Shown: positions 8,048-16,921, counted from the stretch's first letter. The stretch is 62,251 nt of DNA from Meridianimarinicoccus zhengii (GCF_003254465.1 NZ_QDFI01000020.1:1-62251); one strand, 5' to 3'. Program-made: numbers and translations. The notes: a model not told the origin generated them from the sequence alone.

Positions 8048-8179
8048 ATGTCCCTCAGTTTCGTGGGCGCTGAGTGCCATGACCATGGAAGTCGAGTAGA
8101 CTTGATCGTCAGTGATGCTGCCCTCCACCATGTGATCAAACAGCGTTTTGCAATAACGTGTGATTTCGACTACCTATAA
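8048..8179 (+). CDS. Possible 43-residue protein upstream of the DUF262 gene
   Basis: An ATG at 8048 opens a 43-codon frame starting MSLSFVGAE and ending at the TAA 8177-8179. It lies at the start of the AT-richer island, in the same direction as the DUF262 gene. The opening residues and the VDLIVSDAALHHV segment vaguely recall small DUF1488 proteins, but the match is too weak to name. No convincing ribosome-binding site is seen. It may be a real first gene of the module or a remnant. The rest of the 7933-8204 spacer shows nothing I can identify. Confidence 0.25.
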   Translation: MSLSFVGAECHDHGSRVDLIVSDAALHHVIKQRFAITCDFDYL

Positions 8180-8204
8180 GCGAGCAACGATAGCATTGGC
8201 GGTC

Positions 8205-9287
8205 ATGAAAATGAAGATAGACAATAACAACTATAGCATTTTGGAGATAATCCAAATGCTCGATCGGCGAGAGCTAATAGTTAATAAGGACTATCAGAGG
8301 GGCTCGGGATTATGGCCTGTAGCGGCTAGAGCATTCTTCATTGATACAATAATGGAGAGTTTTCCATTTCCTAAAATTTACATGTATGAATATCTTGATA
8401 AACCCTCTCGTGGAATACAGAGAGAGATTGTAGACGGCCAGCAACGAATTAACGCGATTGTTGGATTCTTCCGCGGCGAGTTTCCCTTGCAGGCTGAGGG
8501 TCCGAATAAGGGCTTAAAATATAACGATCTGGACGATGAACACCAAGAAAAGTTTCTTTCGTACGCCGTGTCTGTTGACGTAATTAGAAATGCTGGGCGC
8601 GCTGATATTCTACAGATGTTCCGAAGAATGAATGCCTATACTATGCCGCTCAATGATGCTGAAAAGCGTCATGCTGGTTTTCACGGCGCCTTTAAATGGT
8701 TTGTTAACGAGCTGGCAGATGAGCTAAGCGAGTTCTTTGTTGAGTTTGGGGTTTTTACAACAAAACAAATCACTCGAATGGGTGATGCTAGTTTAATAGC
8801 TGACTGGATACTTGCGCTCGAGCGAGGTGTGATTTCCACGAGCGCATCCGATCTTAATGCATTATATAAAAAGTATGACGAGGATTTTGAGAATGCAGCA
8901 CTATATCGCGAAATTATACTCAGCACAATTGATTATATAACGGAAAATCTTGGCGAGTTGAGGAGGTCACATATGATGAAGCCATATGCTTTACATTCTC
9001 TGTTTACGGCACTTGTGCATAATCGATATGGTATCGCTGCAATCGAGAGAGAATGGAAAGTTTGGCCAATTGGAGACTTCGCCGATAGCAACGTTCCTGT
9101 TGCATCTGTTCTCGGCGAAATGGCTGCTGCTCATGAAGGCAAAGATACTGAGGGACCCCACAAAAAGTATGTTTGGGGATGCTTGAGTACTACAGACCGC
9201 CGCCCTCGACGTACTGCTCGAGTCGCGGCTATCTTAAGGGAGTTAGGCGCAACTGTACCGGAAATTGTGGATGCCGAGCTCGCTTAA
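8205..9287 (+). CDS. DUF262 (GmrS/ParB-like) domain protein
   Basis: A 360-residue protein with an N-terminal DUF262 domain: DYQRGSGLW (residues 29-37) and the nucleotide-linked motif REIVDGQQRINAIV (73-86, core DGQQR). DUF262 proteins such as GmrS and SspE use NTP hydrolysis to control a nuclease in anti-phage defence. Here the usual C-terminal DUF1524 HNH nuclease is absent; residues after about 200 look helical. The partner gene overlaps by 17 bases and encodes a HEPN-like protein. The gene is AT-rich and full of codons rare in its neighbours (ATA, TTA, AGA), a sign of recent transfer. The ATG at 8205 is chosen where family similarity begins; a GTG at 8160 is in frame. Confidence 0.82.
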   Translation: MKMKIDNNNYSILEIIQMLDRRELIVNKDYQRGSGLWPVAARAFFIDTIMESFPFPKIYMYEYLDKPSRGIQREIVDGQQRINAIVGFFRGEFPLQAEGPNKGLKYNDLDDEHQEKFLSYAVSVDVIRNAGRADILQMFRRMNAYTMPLNDAEKRHAGFHGAFKWFVNELADELSEFFVEFGVFTTKQITRMGDASLIADWILALERGVISTSASDLNALYKKYDEDFENAALYREIILSTIDYITENLGELRRSHMMKPYALHSLFTALVHNRYGIAAIEREWKVWPIGDFADSNVPVASVLGEMAAAHEGKDTEGPHKKYVWGCLSTTDRRPRRTARVAAILRELGATVPEIVDAELA

Positions 9288-9918
9288 CAGCATTCGCAAT
9301 CGATTCCTCAGACGACTTAAGGTGGTCGACAGTGCCTTCGAGCGGCACCTTGTTTCGCCAGTTGTGAAATTTCGCTCGGATCGTTACGCACTGCAAGACG
9401 GTTTAGTCTCCCATCTTTGGCAGTACTGGAGTGCTTTTTGCAGGGAAGTTGTAATAGCTTCGGCCCAAGGCGCTATTACTAAATCTGGCGTAATGACAAC
9501 ATCGCCGTTTGCGGAGCTAACGCAAGCTGAGATAGCCTACGTCGCGATGAGGCTTGCCAAGGGTAATTCGATTGGGCGGATACGGGCATTAACTGGTTCG
9601 CACCTTGAGCCAACTTGGGGTGACATATCAAAACTAAGTTTGATTGCCGGGGGTATTGATAGTTCAAATCGATCTGCGTTACTTACAGCCTTTGGAGTCG
9701 CATCAAGTATTCAAGACTTACAGCTGTGCCGAAATGCTTGTGCGCATGTCAATCTCGAGAGTTACCGAAGGTTCCGTGGTGCAAGAGTTAGGTATATTCC
9801 ACAAGGGTTTGCACACCCTTCAGAGTTGATGTATTGGGTCGTGCCCTCCACAGGAGACTTTGCTTGGCGCTCGTGGATGGACGAATTGGAGATTATTTCA
9901 GATTTTGCGATAGTATAA
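9271..9918 (+). CDS. HEPN-like putative ribonuclease, partner of the DUF262 protein
   Basis: A 215-residue, mostly helical protein. Residues 154-159 are R-N-A-C-A-H, which fits the HEPN ribonuclease motif R-x4-6-H with a polar residue after the Arg, placed at the end of a predicted helix (LQLCRNACAHVN). HEPN proteins are RNA-cutting effectors in many toxin-antitoxin and defence systems. The assignment rests on this motif, overall helical content and context, so it is an inference. The gene overlaps the DUF262 stop by 17 bases, implying coupled expression, and shares its low GC. There is no signal peptide or membrane segment. An upstream in-frame TTG exists at 9265. The 150 bases after its stop hold nothing recognisable. 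Confidence 0.6.
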   Translation: MPSSLNSIRNRFLRRLKVVDSAFERHLVSPVVKFRSDRYALQDGLVSHLWQYWSAFCREVVIASAQGAITKSGVMTTSPFAELTQAEIAYVAMRLAKGNSIGRIRALTGSHLEPTWGDISKLSLIAGGIDSSNRSALLTAFGVASSIQDLQLCRNACAHVNLESYRRFRGARVRYIPQGFAHPSELMYWVVPSTGDFAWRSWMDELEIISDFAIV

Positions 9919-10068
9919 AAGCAAGCTGTAACCACTTCGTTTTCTGCGGTTCAAGTGAACGATTGCGGAGGATTAAGGAGCGGCCTCGGTCAGAGCACCA
10001 CGCTCGTTTTGCATCTGTTTTCCTATCTCGTTTATCGATCACCCTGGGTGGGGCGACGTCTTCACCCC

Positions 10069-13000
10069 TCACCCAAACTCCACCAGTAAATCCTTCGCGT
10101 CGATCTGGGCGCCGGGCGTAACGAACACCGCCTTCACCGACCCGTCGCGGTCGGCGTTCAGGGCGGTTTCCATCTTCATCGCCTCGATGGTCATCAGCAG
10201 ATCGCCCTTGCGGACCGTCGCCCCCGCTTGCACGGCCACGGACGCCACCACGCCGGGCATGGGGGCGCCGAGATGCGCCGGGTTGGCCGGGTCGGCCTTG
10301 GGGGTCGCGTCCTTGGCGGCCTTGGCGCTGCGGTCGGGCACGCGGATCACGCGGGGCTGGCCGTTGAGCTCGAAGAACACCCGCACCTCGCCGTCATCAT
10401 GGGTCTCCCCCATAGTCTGGAGGCGGATTTCCAGCGTCTTGCCCGGGTCGATCTCGGCCGAGATCTCGTCGCCCGGTTCCATCCCGTAGAAGAAGACGCG
10501 GGTGGGCAGGGTGCGCACGGGGCCGTAGATCGCGTGGCGTTCGACATAGTCGTCGAAGACCTTGGGATACATGAGCGCGCTGTTGAGATCCTCGTTGTCG
10601 ATCTCGACCTCGTGGCGGGTTTCGAGATCGGCGCGGATGGATTCGAGATCGGCGGGGGGCAGGAAGGCGCCGGCGCGTTCGGTCAGGGGTTCGGCGCCGC
10701 GCAGGACCTTGCGCTGGATCGCCTCGGGGAAGCCTTCGGGCGGCAGGCCGAGATTGCCCTTCATCATGTCCACGACCGAATCGGGGAAGGAGACATCGGT
10801 ATCGGGGTCCTCCACCTGTGCGCGGGTGAGGCCCTGGGAGACCATCATCAGCGCCATGTCGCCCACGACCTTGGACGACGGCGTGACCTTGACGATGTCG
10901 CCGAACATGCGGTTCACGTCGGCATAGGTGCGGGCGACCTCGGGCCAGCGGTCCTCAAGCCCGAGGGAGCGGGCCTGCGCCTTGAGGTTGGTGAACTGGC
11001 CGCCCGGCATCTCGTGCAGGTAGACCTCGGAGGTGGGGGCCTGCTGGCCGGTCTCGAAGGCGACGTACTGGGCGCGGACCTCCTCCCAGTAATCCGAGAT
11101 GGCGCGGATGGCGTCCATCGAGAGGCCCGTGTCGCGGTCGGTGTGGTGGAGCGCCTCGACGATGGAGCCGAGCGTGGGCTGGGAGGTGTTGCCCGAGAGC
11201 GCGTCCATGGCGGCGTCGGCGGCGTCCACGCCCGCCTCGGCGGCGGCGAGGATGGTGGCGCCGCCGAGGCCGCTGGTGTCGTGTGTGTGGAAGTGGATGG
11301 GCAGGCCGACCTCGTCCTTCAGCGCGCGGATGAGGATGCGGGCGGCGGCGGGTTTCAGGAGGCCCGCCATGTCCTTGAGCCCGAGGATGTGGGCGCCGGC
11401 GTCGCGGAGTTCGCGGCCCATGGTGGTGTAATACTTCAGGTCGTACTTGGCGCGGTCGGGGTTCAGGATGTCGCCGGTGTAGCAGATGGTGCCTTCGCAG
11501 AGCTTGCCGGATGCGAGGACGGCATCCATGGAGACGCGCATGTTCTCCACCCAGTTGAGGCTGTCGAAGACGCGGAACACGTCGATGCCGGTGTCGGCGG
11601 CTTGCGCCACGAAGGCTTGCACGACGTTGTCGGGGTAGGTGGTGTAGCCGACGCCGTTTGCCCCGCGCAGGAGCATCTGGGTCATCAGGTTCGGCATGGC
11701 GGCGCGCAGGTCGCGCAGGCGCTGCCAGGGGCATTCCTGCAGGAAGCGGTAGGCGACGTCGAAGGTGGCCCCGCCCCAGCATTCGACGGAGAAGAGACCC
11801 GGCAGGTGGGCGGCATAGGCGGGGGCCACGCGGATCATGTCGATGGAGCGCATGCGGGTGGCCAGGAGCGACTGGTGGCCGTCGCGCATGGTGGTGTCGG
11901 TGAGCAGGAGGTGCTTCTGCGCGGCCATCCAGTCGGCGACGGCCTGCGGCCCCTCGGCTTCGAGAAGCGTGCGGGTGCCGGGGGTGGGTTCCTGCGTGAT
12001 CCTGGGCGGGCGCGGCGGGGCGACCTTGGCGGGTACGGCACGGCCCTTGGTTTCCGGGTGCCCGTTCACGGTGATGTCCGCGATGTAGGTGAGGATCTTG
12101 GTGGCCCGGTCACGGCGCGCGGCGAAGTCGAAGAGATCCGGCGTCGTGTCGATGAACTTGGTGGTGTATTCGTTGTTCAGGAACGTGGGGTGCTTGAGCA
12201 GGTTTTCCACGAAGGCGATGTTGGTGCTGACACCGCGGATGCGGAATTCGCGCAAGGCGCGGTCCATGCGGGCGATGGCCGCTTCGGGCGTCGGCGCCCA
12301 GGCGGTGACCTTTTCCAGCAGGCTATCGTAATAGCGGGTGATGACCGCGCCCGAATAGGCGGTGCCGCCATCGAGCCGGATGCCCATGCCCGTGGCCCCG
12401 CGATAGGCGGTGATGCGGCCGTAGTCGGGGATGAAGTTGTTCTGCGGGTCTTCGGTCGTGATCCGGCACTGCAGGGCGTGGCCGGACAGGGTGATGTCTT
12501 CCTGCCGGTCCATGCCGGTGGCTTCGGCCAGCGTTCTGCCCTCGGTGATGAGGATCTGCGCGCGCACGATGTCGATGCCGGTGACTTCCTCGGTCACGGT
12601 ATGTTCGACCTGCACGCGGGGATTCACCTCGATGAAATAGAACTGGTCGGTGTCCATATCCATCAGGAACTCGACCGTGCCCGCGCACTGGTAGTTCACA
12701 TGGGCGCAAATCTTGCGGCCCAGCTCGCACAGTTCCGCGCGCTGTTCGGGGGTGAGGTAGGGCGCGGGGGCGCGCTCCACGACCTTCTGGTTGCGCCGCT
12801 GGACGGAGCAGTCCCGTTCGAACAGGTGATAGATCGCGCCGTGCTGGTCGCCGAGGATCTGCACCTCGACGTGCCGGGCGCGCAGGATCATCTTTTCAAG
12901 ATAGCCTTCGCCGTTGCCGAAGGCCGCTTCGGCCTCGCGCCGGCCGGCCTTGACCTTTTCCTCCAACTCGTCGGCATTCTCGACGGGTCGCATCCCGCGC

Positions 13001-13503
13001 CCGCCGCCGCCCCAAGACGCCTTAAGCATCAGGGGATAGCCGATCTCGTCAGCCTCGGCGCGGATCGCGTCCCAGTCGTCGGCCAGCACCTCGGTCGCGG
13101 GGATGACGGGCACGCCCGCTTCGATCGCCACGCGCCGCGCCGACGCCTTGTCGCCAAGCGCGCGCATGGTTTCCGCCTTCGGCCCGATGAATGCGATGCC
13201 GTTGGATTCGCAGGCTTCCACGAAATCGGGGTTTTCGGACAGCAGACCGTATCCGGGGTGGATCGCGTCCGCGCCGCAGGCCTTGGCCACACGGATGATC
13301 TCGTCGATGGACAGGTAGGCGGCCACGGGACCCAGCCCTTCGCCGATCTTGTAGGCCTCGTCGGCCTTGAACCGGTGCAGGCAGAGCTTGTCTTCTTCGG
13401 CATAGACCGCAACCGTGCGCTTGCCCAGTTCGTTCGCGGCCCGCATCACCCGGATGGCGATTTCCCCGCGATTGGCGATCAGCAGCTTCTTGAAGTTGCG
13501 CAT
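10069..13503 (-). CDS. pyc: Pyruvate carboxylase
   Basis: A full-length 1144-residue single-chain enzyme that makes oxaloacetate from pyruvate, bicarbonate and ATP to refill the TCA cycle. Domains in order: biotin carboxylase from FKKLLIANRGEIAIRVMRA, with the glycine-rich ATP loop SWGGGGRGMRP; carboxyltransferase starting LLTDTTMRDGHQSLLATRMRS; and a C-terminal biotinyl domain with the biotin-accepting Lys in IEAMKMET about 35 residues from the end. Acetyl-CoA activation is typical of the family. The start ATG at 13503 begins the conserved MRNFKKLL; the open frame further upstream is antisense to the GH19 gene. Stop at 10069, at the right edge of the AT-rich island. Confidence 0.96.
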   Translation of the reverse strand: MRNFKKLLIANRGEIAIRVMRAANELGKRTVAVYAEEDKLCLHRFKADEAYKIGEGLGPVAAYLSIDEIIRVAKACGADAIHPGYGLLSENPDFVEACESNGIAFIGPKAETMRALGDKASARRVAIEAGVPVIPATEVLADDWDAIRAEADEIGYPLMLKASWGGGGRGMRPVENADELEEKVKAGRREAEAAFGNGEGYLEKMILRARHVEVQILGDQHGAIYHLFERDCSVQRRNQKVVERAPAPYLTPEQRAELCELGRKICAHVNYQCAGTVEFLMDMDTDQFYFIEVNPRVQVEHTVTEEVTGIDIVRAQILITEGRTLAEATGMDRQEDITLSGHALQCRITTEDPQNNFIPDYGRITAYRGATGMGIRLDGGTAYSGAVITRYYDSLLEKVTAWAPTPEAAIARMDRALREFRIRGVSTNIAFVENLLKHPTFLNNEYTTKFIDTTPDLFDFAARRDRATKILTYIADITVNGHPETKGRAVPAKVAPPRPPRITQEPTPGTRTLLEAEGPQAVADWMAAQKHLLLTDTTMRDGHQSLLATRMRSIDMIRVAPAYAAHLPGLFSVECWGGATFDVAYRFLQECPWQRLRDLRAAMPNLMTQMLLRGANGVGYTTYPDNVVQAFVAQAADTGIDVFRVFDSLNWVENMRVSMDAVLASGKLCEGTICYTGDILNPDRAKYDLKYYTTMGRELRDAGAHILGLKDMAGLLKPAAARILIRALKDEVGLPIHFHTHDTSGLGGATILAAAEAGVDAADAAMDALSGNTSQPTLGSIVEALHHTDRDTGLSMDAIRAISDYWEEVRAQYVAFETGQQAPTSEVYLHEMPGGQFTNLKAQARSLGLEDRWPEVARTYADVNRMFGDIVKVTPSSKVVGDMALMMVSQGLTRAQVEDPDTDVSFPDSVVDMMKGNLGLPPEGFPEAIQRKVLRGAEPLTERAGAFLPPADLESIRADLETRHEVEIDNEDLNSALMYPKVFDDYVERHAIYGPVRTLPTRVFFYGMEPGDEISAEIDPGKTLEIRLQTMGETHDDGEVRVFFELNGQPRVIRVPDRSAKAAKDATPKADPANPAHLGAPMPGVVASVAVQAGATVRKGDLLMTIEAMKMETALNADRDGSVKAVFVTPGAQIDAKDLLVEFG

Positions 13504-13683
13504 GTGTGGCCGGTCCTTCCTGTCATCGTTACGGATTCTGTAAACCGTTCCGAAATCCACCACAACGCGGTCGCGTCCTGCGTGGCACCCCGCGCCGGGT
13601 GTTCCGCCTGCGGCCATTGTCCGGTTTGGAAGATCGCCCGGGCCTGCTATGATCACGTCATGTCGGTTGCGGGGCGCACGAAA

Positions 13684-14481
13684 ATGTCGGTGAAAACAGC
13701 GATCATGGCCGTGGCGGCATCGGCCCCCGTGGGGGAGGCCGCGGCGTCCGCATGGGCCGCCAGCGCGGAAACCCTGCGGCGGCTCGGGGCCACCAATGAC
13801 GAAAGGCTGGCTGCCATCTTCGGGCAATGTGCCCATGAATCGGGCGGTTTCCTGCACCGGTTCGAGAACCTGAACTATTCGGCGGCGGCCTTGCGGCGGG
13901 TGTTTCGCAAGTATTTCCCCGCGGGCGATTACGATGCCTTCGCCCGCCAGCCCGAGAAGATCGCCAACCGGGTCTATGCCAGCCGGATGGGCAACGGCCC
14001 GCCCGCGTCGGGCGATGGCTGGCGGTATCGCGGGCGTGGCTACATCCAGTTGACCGGGAAGGACAATTACACGCGCTTTGGTGCGGCTATCGGGGTGGAC
14101 CTGGTCCGCGACCCCGACCGGGCGGCGGATCCGGCCGTCGCGTGGCAGATCGCGGTGCGCTACATGGCGACCCGGCGGCGCGCGGGCCGGACGCTGCTGG
14201 CTTGGGCCGACCTGCGCGACGACGAGATGGTGACGGAGGGGATCAACGGCGGCCAGCACGGGTTGCTGGACCGCCAGATCCGCACGGCGCGGGCGTTGCG
14301 GGCGCTGACCGGCGAGATCCCGGTGATCGAATGGCAGCGGCTGTTGCTGGGCGCGGGGTTCGAGCCGGGGCCGATCGACGGGCTGATGGGGCCGAAGACG
14401 CGCGCGGCGCAGGCCGAGGCGGCGGCACGGTTCGGGGCCGAGGGCGCGGCGCTGCTGGAGCATCTGCGCGCGGTGGGGTGA
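13684..14481 (+). CDS. GH19 chitinase/endolysin-like protein with peptidoglycan-binding domain
   Basis: 265 residues. The catalytic domain is glycoside hydrolase family 19: AAIFGQCAHESGGFLHRFENLNY (about 44-65, catalytic Glu E52) and YRGRGYIQLTGKDNY (115-129). The C-terminus is a PG_binding_1 domain (about 215-258, GFEPGPIDGLMGPKTRAAQ). Such proteins cut peptidoglycan (as phage endolysins) or chitin. No signal peptide is visible, as for endolysins, but no phage genes surround it. It is divergent from pyc. The ATG at 13684 is used; an in-frame ATG at 13660 would add 8 residues. Confidence 0.82.
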   Translation: MSVKTAIMAVAASAPVGEAAASAWAASAETLRRLGATNDERLAAIFGQCAHESGGFLHRFENLNYSAAALRRVFRKYFPAGDYDAFARQPEKIANRVYASRMGNGPPASGDGWRYRGRGYIQLTGKDNYTRFGAAIGVDLVRDPDRAADPAVAWQIAVRYMATRRRAGRTLLAWADLRDDEMVTEGINGGQHGLLDRQIRTARALRALTGEIPVIEWQRLLLGAGFEPGPIDGLMGPKTRAAQAEAAARFGAEGAALLEHLRAVG

Positions 14482-14510
14482 TCCGCGCGGAATTTGCGCG
14501 GAATCGTCGG

Positions 14511-14525
14511 GAACATCTCGGGAAC
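14511..14525 (+). promoter_or_regulatory. LexA (SOS) box, GAAC-N7-GAAC
   Basis: GAAC at 14511-14514 and GAAC at 14522-14525 are separated by exactly seven bases, matching the alphaproteobacterial LexA box known from Rhodobacter. A degenerate second copy, GAAT-N7-GAAT, sits just upstream (14490-14504) in the same phase. The box ends six bases before the -35 of the helicase gene promoter, so LexA bound here would block it. The target gene, a UvrD-type helicase, makes SOS control sensible. Confidence 0.65.
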
Positions 14526-14531
14526 AAGACT

Positions 14532-14559
14532 TTGCAAGCGCGGCGGCTTGGCCTATGGT
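14532..14559 (+). promoter_or_regulatory. Promoter of the uvrD-type helicase gene
   Basis: TTGCAA at 14532-14537, a 16-base spacer, and TATGGT at 14554-14559. A start of transcription about seven bases on would fall at or next to the ATG at 14567, so the mRNA may be leaderless or translation may begin at a later ATG (14609). Confidence 0.45.
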
Positions 14560-14566
14560 CCTGCCC

Positions 14567-16921
14567 ATGACCCTGCCCCATGACGATCCCGGATTTTCCG
14601 AAGCCCCCATGCCCCTGTCGCGCCGCGCCATGATGGGGGCGCGGCCTGCGCCCTATCTGGACGGGCTGAACCCCGAACAGCGCCGCGCGGTGGAAACGCT
14701 GGATGGCCCGGTGCTGATGCTGGCGGGCGCGGGCACCGGCAAGACCCGCGCGCTGACGGCGCGGATCGCGCATCTGCTGAACACCGGCACCGCGCGCCCG
14801 AACGAGGTGCTGGCCGTGACCTTCACCAACAAGGCCGCGCGCGAGATGAAGGATCGCGTGGCGGGGCTGCTGGGGCAGGGCGCGGACGGGTTGCCGTGGC
14901 TGGGCACGTTTCACGCCATCAACGCGAAACTGTTGCGGCGGCACGCGGAACTGGCCGGGCTGAAGTCCAACTTCACGATCCTCGACACCGATGACGTGGT
15001 GCGGCTGCTGAAGCAGGTGATCGCCGCGCGCAACATCGACGAGAAGCGCTGGCCGGCGCGGGCGCTGGCGTCGATCCTCGATGGCTGGAAGAACCGGGCG
15101 TGGACGCCCGAGAGTGTTCCGGTGGCGGAGGCGTCGGCCTTCGACGGGCGCGCCGTGCAGCTTTATGCCGATTACCAGGAGCGGCTGCGCACCCTGAACG
15201 CCGTGGATTTCGGCGATCTACTGCTGCACATGGTGCGTGTGTTCAAGGCCCATCCGGACCTGCTGGAGCGATACCAGCGATGGTTCCGCTACATCCTCGT
15301 GGACGAGTATCAGGACACGAACGTCGCGCAATACCTGTGGCTGCGGCTGCTGGCGGGCGGGCATCGCAACATCTGCTGCGTGGGCGACGACGACCAGTCG
15401 ATCTATGGCTGGCGCGGGGCCGAAGTGGGCAACATCCTGCGCTTCGAGAAGGATTTTCCCGGCGCGGCGGTGATCCGGCTGGAACAGAACTACCGCTCCA
15501 CCGGCCATATCCTTGGCGCGGCGTCAGGCGTGATCGCCGGCAATCGCGGGCGGCTGGGCAAGACCCTGTGGACGGAGGCCGCGCAGGGCGACAAGGTCCG
15601 GTTGATCGGCCATTGGGACGGCGACGAGGAAGCCCGCTGGATCGGCGAGGAACTGGAAGCGATGCAGGGCGGGTCGCGCGGGCATGCGCCGCGGTCGCTG
15701 GACGGTTGCGCGATCCTCGTGCGGGCGTCGCACCAGATGCGCGCCTTCGAGGACCGGTTTTTGACCATCGGGCTGCCCTACCGGGTCATTGGCGGGCCGC
15801 GCTTCTATGAGCGGCTCGAGATCCGGGATGCCATGGCCTATTTCCGGCTGGTGGTCAGCCCGGCGGATGACCTCGCGTTCGAGCGGGTGGTGAACACGCC
15901 CAAGCGCGGCTTGGGCGACAAGGCGGTGCAGAAGATCCAGGTGGCCGCACGGGCCAATGGCGTGCCGCTTGTGGAGGGCGCGAAGCTGTTGCTGCGGGCG
16001 GGGGAGTTGATCGGGAAGGGGAAGACGGAACTGACCCGGTTCCTTGAGAATCTCGGGCGATGGCACGCCGAGGTGCTGGGGGACCACGACCATATCGCGC
16101 TGGCGGAGCGGGTGCTGGACGAGTCCGGTTATACGCCGATGTGGCAGAACGACAAGACGCCCGAGGCGCCGGGGCGGCTGGAGAACCTCAAGGAACTGGT
16201 GAAGGCGCTGGAAGGGTTCGAGAACCTGCAAGGTTTTCTGGAACACGTCGCGCTGATCATGGACAACGAGGCCGAGGCGGGCGGCGAAAAGGTGTCGATC
16301 ATGACCCTGCACGCCGCGAAGGGGCTGGAATTTCCCGCCGTTTTCCTGCCGGGCTGGGAGGACGGGCTGTTCCCGTCCCAGCGGTCCATGGACGAAAGCG
16401 GTGAGCGGGGGCTCGAGGAGGAACGCCGCCTCGCCTATGTCGGCATCACGCGGGCGGAAGAGCTGTGCACGATCTCGTTCGCGGCGAACCGGCGAGTATA
16501 CGGCCAATGGCAGTCGCAGATGCCGTCGCGTTTCGTGGACGAACTGCCCGAGGCGCATGTGGACGTGCTGACGCCGCCGGGGCTCTATGGCGGTGGCTAC
16601 GGGGCCGCAGCGGGATCGACACTGGAATCCGCGGCGGCGTCGGCCAATGTCTACAACTCGCCGGGCTGGCGGCGGTTGCAAGCGGGTGTCGGCGCGCGCA
16701 GCATGTCCCAGCCACGCGAAGCGCGGAGCCTGACCATCGATGCGCAGGCGGTCAGCGCGTATTCCAGCGGCGACCGGGTATTCCACCAGAAGTTCGGCTA
16801 TGGCACCGTGACGGGCTGCGAAGGCGACAAGCTGGCCATCGATTTCGACAAGGCCGGGGCGAAGCATGTGGTGGCGCGCTTCGTCACCGACGCGGACGAG
16901 GTGGACAACATACCGTTCTAG
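14567..16921 (+). CDS. uvrD: UvrD/PcrA-type ATP-dependent DNA helicase (superfamily 1)
   Basis: 784 residues of a superfamily 1A 3'-5' helicase acting in nucleotide excision and mismatch repair. Seen in order: Q-motif LNPEQRRAV (about 34-42), Walker A AGAGTGKT (53-60), TFTNKAAREMKDR, GTFHAINAKLLR, Walker B LVDEYQDTN (about 244-252), GDDDQSIYGWRGA, RLEQNYRST, and near the end TLHAAKGLEFPAVFLPG and RRLAYVGITRAEE. The C-terminal tail has the PcrA/UvrD-like DRVFHQKFGYGTVTGCEGDKL segment that contacts RNA polymerase in relatives. A LexA box and promoter lie directly upstream. The start is uncertain between ATGs at 14567 and 14609. Confidence 0.93.
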   Translation: MTLPHDDPGFSEAPMPLSRRAMMGARPAPYLDGLNPEQRRAVETLDGPVLMLAGAGTGKTRALTARIAHLLNTGTARPNEVLAVTFTNKAAREMKDRVAGLLGQGADGLPWLGTFHAINAKLLRRHAELAGLKSNFTILDTDDVVRLLKQVIAARNIDEKRWPARALASILDGWKNRAWTPESVPVAEASAFDGRAVQLYADYQERLRTLNAVDFGDLLLHMVRVFKAHPDLLERYQRWFRYILVDEYQDTNVAQYLWLRLLAGGHRNICCVGDDDQSIYGWRGAEVGNILRFEKDFPGAAVIRLEQNYRSTGHILGAASGVIAGNRGRLGKTLWTEAAQGDKVRLIGHWDGDEEARWIGEELEAMQGGSRGHAPRSLDGCAILVRASHQMRAFEDRFLTIGLPYRVIGGPRFYERLEIRDAMAYFRLVVSPADDLAFERVVNTPKRGLGDKAVQKIQVAARANGVPLVEGAKLLLRAGELIGKGKTELTRFLENLGRWHAEVLGDHDHIALAERVLDESGYTPMWQNDKTPEAPGRLENLKELVKALEGFENLQGFLEHVALIMDNEAEAGGEKVSIMTLHAAKGLEFPAVFLPGWEDGLFPSQRSMDESGERGLEEERRLAYVGITRAEELCTISFAANRRVYGQWQSQMPSRFVDELPEAHVDVLTPPGLYGGGYGAAAGSTLESAAASANVYNSPGWRRLQAGVGARSMSQPREARSLTIDAQAVSAYSSGDRVFHQKFGYGTVTGCEGDKLAIDFDKAGAKHVVARFVTDADEVDNIPF

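Noticed and set aside
10228-13659. A reading frame of more than 1100 codons on the plus strand opposite pyc
   Set aside because: It mirrors pyc codon structure (G/C third positions) and gives a Gly/Asp/His-rich product with no domains; only the part from 13660 on is a real gene (GH19).
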